DNA of 5,539 nucleotides from positions 1-5,539 of the forward strand of contig JAABRN010000065.1 in NCBI GenBank assembly GCA_011390855.1, written 5' to 3'. The notes under the pieces are model-generated. The model was not told the origin of the DNA. It saw only the letters and a program-made list of their open reading frames with translations, and made no database searches. Shown here piece by piece: positions 1 to 3,991 of the stretch. Each line of letters starts with the position of its first letter. The first letter of the stretch is position 1. The position numbers and the translations under genes are program-made. The stretch comes from Hydrogenophaga sp. Its GTDB lineage: Bacteria > Pseudomonadota > Gammaproteobacteria > Burkholderiales > Burkholderiaceae_C.

Positions 1-103
1 GCAAGGAATGGTGCACGGCTCTGCTCGTAGAGACGATAAGCCTGACGAACCCACCACAAGACTCAAGCCCCAGACAGCCCAGGACGACTCAACCCTTGAT
101 TTG

Positions 104-119
104 CGCCCGCCGCCGGGCG
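104..119 (-). terminator. GC-rich hairpin just after the BLUF gene, possible weak terminator
   Basis: Bases 104-109 (cgcccg) pair perfectly with 114-119 (cgggcg) around a four-base loop. On the minus strand the hairpin begins 11 bases after the BLUF stop codon, where a terminator would be expected. There is no T-run after the stem on either strand (the minus-strand continuation reads caaatc), so it is not a canonical intrinsic terminator. It could slow polymerase or protect the 3' end of the mRNA. The rest of 1-103 shows no gene or site I can support. Confidence 0.3.
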
Positions 120-130
120 AAGAGAGTGGA

Positions 131-556
131 TCAGGCCCTGCCAATGATGCTGGCGGTTGCCATCAGCTCTTCCAGCAAGGCCAGCGAAACTTTGCCAGAC
201 ACCGCGTAAGGATCAAACTCCGGGCGCTCCGAATACTTGAGCACGATGGACGTGTTGAGCTTGCTCAGGTTGACTTGCCCCATGGTCCAGCCGCCAAACC
301 GGCGTTCGGTGATTTCTTCGTAATGCAGCAACACCACTTCGGTGTGGCGCTTGTCGACCACGATGTGGTTGTACAACTCGTTCACGGCCAGTCGCCCGCC
401 TTCGATGGCTTGCAGAAAAACACCGCCGCCGTAACAGAGCACGCCGGTGATGCCGTTGCCGATGTTGTGGGAGCGAGACGAATCTAGAATCGACTCGATC
501 GCCGTGGCAGAGTTTTTGTCGACAGCACGGCTGACGTAGAGCAAGCGGACCAGCAT
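131..556 (-). CDS. BLUF-domain blue-light sensor (short, stand-alone)
   Basis: The 141-residue protein is essentially one BLUF domain (residues 1 to about 95) plus a short helical tail, with no output domain. BLUF domains bind FAD and sense blue light by rearranging hydrogen bonds around the flavin. The hallmark residues are all visible: Tyr7 in LLYVS, Asn31, the GITGVL segment at 35-40, Gln49 in FLQAIEG, and Trp90/Met92 in GWTMG. These match the Tyr-Asn-Gln-Trp-Met set of Slr1694/AppA shifted by one residue, so the photocycle should be intact. The tail (about 96-141) holds the helix LALLEELMATASIIG, which could cap the sheet or form a dimer or partner surface, as in other short BLUF proteins that act by protein-protein contact. 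The ATG at 556 places Tyr7 at the usual distance from the N-terminus; the ribosome-binding site is weak. The gene follows folE by 32 bases and is probably cotranscribed with it. The signalling partner is unknown. Confidence 0.95.
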   Translation of the reverse strand: MLVRLLYVSRAVDKNSATAIESILDSSRSHNIGNGITGVLCYGGGVFLQAIEGGRLAVNELYNHIVVDKRHTEVVLLHYEEITERRFGGWTMGQVNLSKLNTSIVLKYSERPEFDPYAVSGKVSLALLEELMATASIIGRA

Positions 557-588
557 GGTGAGTAATTTTTCCGAGGTTCAGCGCGGAA

Positions 589-1311
589 TCAGCGCGGGAT
601 GAGCGACAAGAATTCGCGGCGCAGGTTGGGGTCTTTGAGGAACACGCCGCGCATGACCGAGTTGATCATCTTGCTGTCCATGTCTTTCACGCCGCGCCAG
701 CCCATACAGTAGTGGCTGGCTTCCATGACGATGGCCATGCCGTCGGGCTGGGTCTTTTCCTGGATCAGGTCGGCCAGTTGCACCACGGCTTCTTCCTGGA
801 TTTGCGGGCGGCCCATGATCCATTCGGCCATCCGCGCGTACTTGGACAAGCCGATCACATTGGTGTGTTCATTGGGCATCACACCAATCCAGACGCGACC
901 AATGACCGGGCAGAGATGGTGACTGCAGGCACTGCGCACCGTGATGGGCCCGACAATCATCAATTCGTTCAGATGCTCGGCGTTGGGAAATTCCGTGACA
1001 CCCGGACCCTCCACATAGCGGCCATTGAACACCTCCTTGAGGTACATCTTGGCCACGCGGCGAGCGGTGTCGTTGGTGTTGTGGTCGTTTGCTGTGTCGA
1101 TCACCATGCTGTCGAGCACGCCCTGCATCTTCTCGGTCACTTCTTCGACCAACAGGTCGAGTTCGCCCGGGCGAATGAACTCGGCAATGTTGTCGTTGGA
1201 GTGAAAGCGCGCACGGGCGGCTTTCACACGTTCGCGAATCTTGACGGACAGGGGCACGCCCTGAGTGTCGTCCTGAGGGGAATCTGAAGCCATGGGTGAA
1301 TCGGTTTTCAT
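589..1311 (-). CDS. folE: GTP cyclohydrolase I (FolE)
   Basis: The enzyme converts GTP to 7,8-dihydroneopterin triphosphate, the first step of tetrahydrofolate synthesis, and its product can also feed queuosine-type pathways. It acts in the cytosol as a homodecamer. Numbering from the ATG at 1311 (240 residues), the family signatures are visible: SACSHHLCP with zinc ligands Cys129 and His132 and catalytic His131; IGLSKYAR near 154-160; GRPQIQE near 167-173; and HYCMGWRGV with His200 and the third zinc ligand Cys202. The C-terminal LRREFLSLI is also typical. The start is uncertain: in-frame ATGs lie at 1338, 1317, 1311 and 1293, and none has a clear Shine-Dalgarno sequence. The frame stays open up to 1437, but residues before 1338 look non-coding. 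I chose 1311; 1293 (234 residues) is equally possible, because conservation seems to begin around PLSVKIRERVKAAR. The BLUF gene follows after 32 bases. Confidence 0.96.
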   Translation of the reverse strand: MKTDSPMASDSPQDDTQGVPLSVKIRERVKAARARFHSNDNIAEFIRPGELDLLVEEVTEKMQGVLDSMVIDTANDHNTNDTARRVAKMYLKEVFNGRYVEGPGVTEFPNAEHLNELMIVGPITVRSACSHHLCPVIGRVWIGVMPNEHTNVIGLSKYARMAEWIMGRPQIQEEAVVQLADLIQEKTQPDGMAIVMEASHYCMGWRGVKDMDSKMINSVMRGVFLKDPNLRREFLSLIPR

Positions 1312-1495
1312 CAACATGACGCATGCTAACACCGGCATTACAGCTCTCGAATGCCTCGCAAATACCACGAAGTTCTCTGGGGTTTTGGCAGGATCACGCC
1401 CGTTTGCGGATCCCTGAACAAGCCCATCGTGGTGCACGCTTGCGTGGGAACATGTGCAGCCGCGCTTCAGATTGCCGCTCGCACTGGTCGACTCG
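1312..1495 (-). other. Intergenic spacer between clsB and folE; likely carries the folE promoter
   Basis: This 184-base stretch separates the clsB stop (1496) from the chosen folE start. The gap is long enough for folE to have its own promoter. I see only poor sigma-70 candidates, for example a minus-strand TTGCGA followed 15 bases later by TAATGC just ahead of the ATG cluster, which is too short a spacing to call. A perfect 5-bp inverted repeat (cacgc/gcgtg, 1435-1446) has a loop too small to matter and no T-run. I recognise no terminator for clsB and no riboswitch. Confidence 0.4.
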
Positions 1496-2833
1496 TCAAT
1501 AGCGATGCCCAGTGAGAAAAAGGGTCACACGCATGAAGGCAAAGGCGAGCCTGTCGCGGATACGCTGCAGCCTTGGCCGTCTGCTCAGCGCCTGTGCGTC
1601 CACCCGCTGCCCGGCACTCCGCATGATCTGGTCCAGGCGTTCGTGCAACTGGCGGGCAAACCGCCGGTCGCTGGTCATCACATTGGCCTCTCTGGCCAGC
1701 AACAGCGACAACGGGTCGAGGTTGGTGGAGCCCACTGTGGCCCAACGCTGATCGACCACGGCCACCTTTGCATGCAGCGAACTGGGCGCGTACTCGTGTA
1801 TTTCAATGCCAGCTTCCAGCAACACCTCATACACCGGGCGCGCCGCGTGGTATTGCAGAAAATTCTCATACTTGCCTTGCAGCAGCAAGCGCACCACCAC
1901 GCCGCGGCTGGCGGCCATGGTCAGCGCCTTGCGCAGCCGGCGACCAGGAATGAAATAGGCATTGGCAATCACGATCTCGCGCCGGGCCTCGCCAATGGCC
2001 TTGAGATAAGCGCGTTCGATGTCGTGGCGATGCGTCACGTTGTCTCGCAACAGCAGCGTGGCACGGGCACCATCCACCCCCAGGGGCGCCGCCGAAGAAG
2101 AGCCCGCACCTTCTGCATCATCGACGTGCTCCAAATGTGCGGCATGATCCGCTACCCCATCAAGCACCTGCAACAAACGCGAAAAATCACCGATGGGGCT
2201 GGCTTCGCGCAAAGCGTCCCAAGCCGCCTTGAACTCGCGCTGGCGCGCCTTGCGCACGGCCTGCAGACGCCACCACAACTGCTCCATGGTGTCGACCATG
2301 TCACTCACCAGCGGTCCTGCCACGCGCAGAGAAAAATCCAGGCGAGGGGCAGCGAGTCTGCCGAGCGCCACATCGTCCTGGTCGTCAATGAGGTTGATGC
2401 CGCCACAAAACCCAATGACGCCGTCGACCACGCAGAGCTTGCGGTGCAGGCGCCGCCAAGTGCCGGGCACGAGCAACCCCATGCGGCCCATGGGCGCATA
2501 CACACGCCAACGCACGCCAGCGGCGGCAAAGCGTTTTGTCCAATCGTCCGGAAGGCGTGGTGTACCCGCCCCGTCGACCACCAGGCGCACATTGACACCT
2601 CGCCTGGCTGCACGCTCCATGGCGTGTGCCACGGTCAGCGACGACCCGGCAAACTCAAAGATGTAGGTCTCGATATGAATGACGCTGCACGCTGCATCCA
2701 TCGCTTCCACCAGCGCCGGGAACAACTCCGCTCCCCCTTGCAACAGCAACAACTGATGACCGGCACCCAAGGCGGTACGTCGACCTGTGGGGGAGTTTCC
2801 AGGGGTGGGGCTGCTGGTGGCGGCGGTGGGCAT
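1496..2833 (-). CDS. clsB: Cardiolipin synthase B-like phospholipase D family protein
   Basis: This 445-residue protein has two phospholipase D repeats. The first HKD motif is HRKLCVVD (His130, Lys132, Asp137) followed by GGIN at 144-147; the second is HAKVAVVD (His354, Lys356, Asp361) followed by GSTNLDP at 368-374. Both are intact, so the paired histidine active site should work. It lacks the N-terminal transmembrane helices of ClsA, and its length and architecture fit the ClsB/YbhO group, which makes cardiolipin and can make phosphatidylglycerol by phosphatidyl transfer at the inner membrane. The C-terminus (RLAFAFMRVTLFLTG) is amphipathic to hydrophobic and may help membrane binding. A variable linker (about 195-258), including Ala/Gly/Ser-rich AEGAGSSSAAP, separates the repeats. 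The ATG at 2833 leaves about 25 residues before the first strand; the only nearby Shine-Dalgarno-like sequence is AGG about 10 bases upstream. A YbhP-like gene lies directly upstream, as in the enterobacterial ybhP-ybhO pair, but here a 330-base repeat-rich gap intervenes. Exact lipid substrate is inferred from family membership. Confidence 0.9.
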   Translation of the reverse strand: MPTAATSSPTPGNSPTGRRTALGAGHQLLLLQGGAELFPALVEAMDAACSVIHIETYIFEFAGSSLTVAHAMERAARRGVNVRLVVDGAGTPRLPDDWTKRFAAAGVRWRVYAPMGRMGLLVPGTWRRLHRKLCVVDGVIGFCGGINLIDDQDDVALGRLAAPRLDFSLRVAGPLVSDMVDTMEQLWWRLQAVRKARQREFKAAWDALREASPIGDFSRLLQVLDGVADHAAHLEHVDDAEGAGSSSAAPLGVDGARATLLLRDNVTHRHDIERAYLKAIGEARREIVIANAYFIPGRRLRKALTMAASRGVVVRLLLQGKYENFLQYHAARPVYEVLLEAGIEIHEYAPSSLHAKVAVVDQRWATVGSTNLDPLSLLLAREANVMTSDRRFARQLHERLDQIMRSAGQRVDAQALSRRPRLQRIRDRLAFAFMRVTLFLTGHRY

Positions 2834-2841
2834 GGGCGCTA

Positions 2842-2860
2842 AGCCTGGAAACAGCAGTTG
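2842..2860 (+). repeat. Left arm of the 19-bp inverted repeat
   Basis: This arm reads agcctggaaacagcagttg and pairs with 3143-3161, the single mismatch being at 2847 against 3156. It ends 8 bases from the clsB start codon at 2833, so on the minus strand it would lie in the clsB leader and contribute the only AGG resembling a ribosome-binding site. Pairing with the far arm in mRNA could therefore affect clsB translation. Confidence 0.85.
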
Positions 2861-2974
2861 GACGGGCCCGAGTGGGCTGTCAGGGAGTGAGCTGGCAAGG
2901 CACGACGACGCAGCGGGCTACTGCCGGCATGGAGGCATAAATGCCCCCACGCTCCACCGCTTGCGCGGGTCGCT

Positions 2975-2989
2975 GCCCCCCGGGGGGGC
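2975..2989. repeat. C6G7 palindrome within a GC-rich intergenic repeat block
   Basis: Six C (2976-2981) run directly into seven G (2982-2988), flanked by g and c, giving a near-perfect palindrome. The surrounding block from about 2934 to 3024 (minor hairpin ggcat/atgcc at 2934-2945, then this tract, then gaccttgcttggggcggccc) resembles a repeat I recall between genes in Comamonadaceae. That resemblance is from memory and unverified. Homopolymer length here is prone to sequencing error. Confidence 0.6.
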
Positions 2990-3024
2990 TGACCTTGCTT
3001 GGGGCGGCCCTGCGCAAGGTCGGC
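2988..3024. repeat. Inverted repeat gaccttgc / gcaaggtc forming a hairpin
   Basis: Bases 2991-2998 (gaccttgc) and 3014-3021 (gcaaggtc) are perfect 8-bp complements around a 15-base GC-rich loop. The stem can extend outward by a T-G wobble and two more pairs to 2988 and 3024 in plus-strand RNA. No T-run follows on either strand, so it is not an obvious intrinsic terminator. Confidence 0.7.
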
Positions 3025-3025
3025 T

Positions 3026-3049
3026 GCTGCCAGCGCGCTCCCTGGCAGC
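3026..3049. repeat. Perfect 8-bp inverted repeat (hairpin)
   Basis: Bases 3026-3033 (gctgccag) pair perfectly with 3042-3049 (ctggcagc) around an eight-base loop. This stem lies immediately beside the previous hairpin, so the centre of the element is two adjacent GC-rich stem-loops. Neither strand has a following T-tract. It may act as a structural or protein-binding part of the element, or stabilise the EEP mRNA 3' end. Confidence 0.7.
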
Positions 3050-3142
3050 TCAATCGGGCCAGTAGCGCTTTCACCCATGTGGTGAGCCTCTCGTGGTCAA
3101 ATTCTCAGTGTTCATGGGCATCTCCAGCGGATTGAGCGCGGT

Positions 3143-3161
3143 CAACTGCTGTTTCTAGGCT
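3143..3161 (-). repeat. Right arm of the 19-bp inverted repeat
   Basis: Read on the minus strand this arm is agcctagaaacagcagttg. It begins just after the EEP gene's stop codon and overlaps the last base of a second in-frame stop (TAG at 3166-3164, TGA at 3163-3161). The element therefore abuts the reading frame without truncating it. Confidence 0.85.
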
Positions 3162-3163
3162 CA

Positions 3164-3892
3164 CTACAACGCCAGTTCTGCGATCAGAGGCAAGTGGTCA
3201 GACATGCGCGCCCATGCCCGTCCGTGCGGGACGTGGGCCGACACCAGCGAAAGTCCACGCACATAGATGCGGTCCAGATGCAACAGCGGCAGCCGCGACG
3301 GGTAAGTGGGCAGCCGGATGCCGTCAAAGGTATGCAGGTCGAGGGCACCCATGGGCTTGTGCAGTTGGGCACCCCAGTCATTGAAGTCGCCCGCCACGAT
3401 CAGCGGCGCGCTGCTGGGCACTTCTGTGGCAATGAACTGCCCCAGGCGCTGCACCTGGCGCTCGCGGCTGGCGTGAATCAGGCCCAGGTGTACCACCACC
3501 ACGTGCACTTCGACCCCATCAACAAACAGCTGCGCATGCAGCAACCCGCGTTGTTCGAAACGGTGGTCAGACACATCGGAGTGCCGGCTATCGAGCACTG
3601 GCCAGCGCGACAACAGGGCGTTGCCGTGCTCACCGTGGCGGGTGACGGCGTTGGTGCGGTAGACCGCCTCGTAGCCTTCGGGCGACAAATAGCCCGCCTG
3701 GTCCAGCTCGGGCCAGCGGGTGAAGTGCTTTTCGAGCTTGCGGTTGTGGCGCCTGACCTCTTGCAGGCAGACGATGTCGGCGTCGAATTGCTCGACGGCG
3801 TGCGCAAGGTTGTGAATTTCCAGCCGCCGGCCTGGCCCCAGGCCCTGCACGCCTTTGTGAATGTTGTATGTGGCAACGCGCAAAATGCTCAT
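3164..3892 (-). CDS. ybhP: Endonuclease/exonuclease/phosphatase (EEP) family protein, YbhP-like
   Basis: The 242-residue protein is a complete EEP-fold metal-dependent phosphoesterase, the superfamily of exonuclease III, DNase I and inositol/sphingolipid phosphatases. Catalytic and metal-binding positions are visible in order: Asn10 in ATYNIHKG, Glu45 in CLQEVR, His135 in VHLG, Asp169 and Asn171 in GDFND, Asp207 in LDRIYV, and the terminal Asp232-His233 pair in SDHLP. No signal peptide or membrane segment is seen, so it is probably cytosolic or peripheral. The true substrate is unknown; its place directly upstream of a ClsB-like gene, as in the E. coli ybhP-ybhO-ybhN cluster, suggests a phospholipid-related role over DNA repair, but that is contextual inference. 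The ATG at 3892 fits the family because the first beta strand (LRVATYNIHKG) starts at once, although no Shine-Dalgarno sequence is evident. The gene ends with tandem stops, TAG TGA. Spacing to the upstream M50/HlyD gene is 99 bases. Confidence 0.92.
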   Translation of the reverse strand: MSILRVATYNIHKGVQGLGPGRRLEIHNLAHAVEQFDADIVCLQEVRRHNRKLEKHFTRWPELDQAGYLSPEGYEAVYRTNAVTRHGEHGNALLSRWPVLDSRHSDVSDHRFEQRGLLHAQLFVDGVEVHVVVVHLGLIHASRERQVQRLGQFIATEVPSSAPLIVAGDFNDWGAQLHKPMGALDLHTFDGIRLPTYPSRLPLLHLDRIYVRGLSLVSAHVPHGRAWARMSDHLPLIAELAL

Positions 3893-3991
3893 GGCGCGAA
3901 TGATCGCACGTCGACCTGGAAGTTTCGAACAGCCAGCCGCTTGTTTCGAGACGGTCTCAGCCAGCGCACGCCGGAAACCCCGCCCTCAGGT
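3893..3991 (-). promoter_or_regulatory. Spacer upstream of the EEP gene with paired direct repeats
   Basis: This 99-base spacer contains two short repeated words in the same orientation: gtttcga at 3922-3928 and 3943-3949 (21 bases apart, two helical turns), and cagccagc at 3930-3937 and 3958-3965. A small inverted repeat, gagac/gtctc, lies at 3948-3958 around one base. Such spacing could suit a dimeric regulator ahead of ybhP, but I see no confident -10/-35 pair and no terminator for the upstream gene, so readthrough is equally possible. Confidence 0.25.

Larger units (their letters stand above)
2842..3161. mobile_element. MITE-like non-coding element bounded by 19-bp inverted repeats
   Basis: This 320-base island fills nearly all of the gap between the EEP and clsB genes. 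Its ends are inverted copies, agcctggaaacagcagttg at 2842-2860 and the reverse complement of agcctagaaacagcagttg at 3143-3161, identical at 18 of 19 positions; weaker similarity continues inward for about ten bases. The interior has no convincing gene and contains several hairpins (2934-2945, 2975-2989, 2988-3024, 3026-3049, 3071-3085). No transposase is present, so if mobile it would be non-autonomous. A clear target-site duplication is not visible; the only candidate is the trinucleotide cta at 2839-2841 and 3164-3166, which does not sit symmetrically on the repeats. Alternatives are a dispersed intergenic repeat without mobility, or a large stem-loop in the ybhP-clsB mRNA that brings its two ends together. 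The repeats themselves are plain to see; the mobile-element reading is inference. Confidence 0.5.

Noticed and set aside
578..597. Nine-base direct repeat tcagcgcgg at 578-586 and 589-597, spanning the folE stop codon
   Set aside because: It is short, only 11 bases in period, GC-biased, and partly coding; most likely chance or a small slippage product.
1454..2842. Long plus-strand open frame (462 codons) opposite clsB
   Set aside because: It lies almost exactly antisense to a gene with two intact HKD motifs, is rich in His/Gln/Arg as expected from the complement of GC-biased codons, and shows no recognisable domain.
2988..3049. Hairpins in the element as an intrinsic terminator for the EEP gene
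   Set aside because: The stems are strong, but no T-run follows on the minus strand, so only a structural role can be supported.
2839..3078. Small minus-strand open frames of 79 and 64 codons inside the ybhP-clsB gap
   Set aside because: They read through the GC-rich hairpins and the inverted-repeat arm, lack ribosome-binding sites, and have low-complexity Ala/Gly/Arg/Pro composition expected of non-coding repeats.
3094..3146. Two minus-strand TTGACC words resembling -35 boxes inside the element
   Set aside because: At 16-18 bases downstream neither has a plausible -10 hexamer (GATGCC or TGGGTG at best), so no promoter can be claimed.
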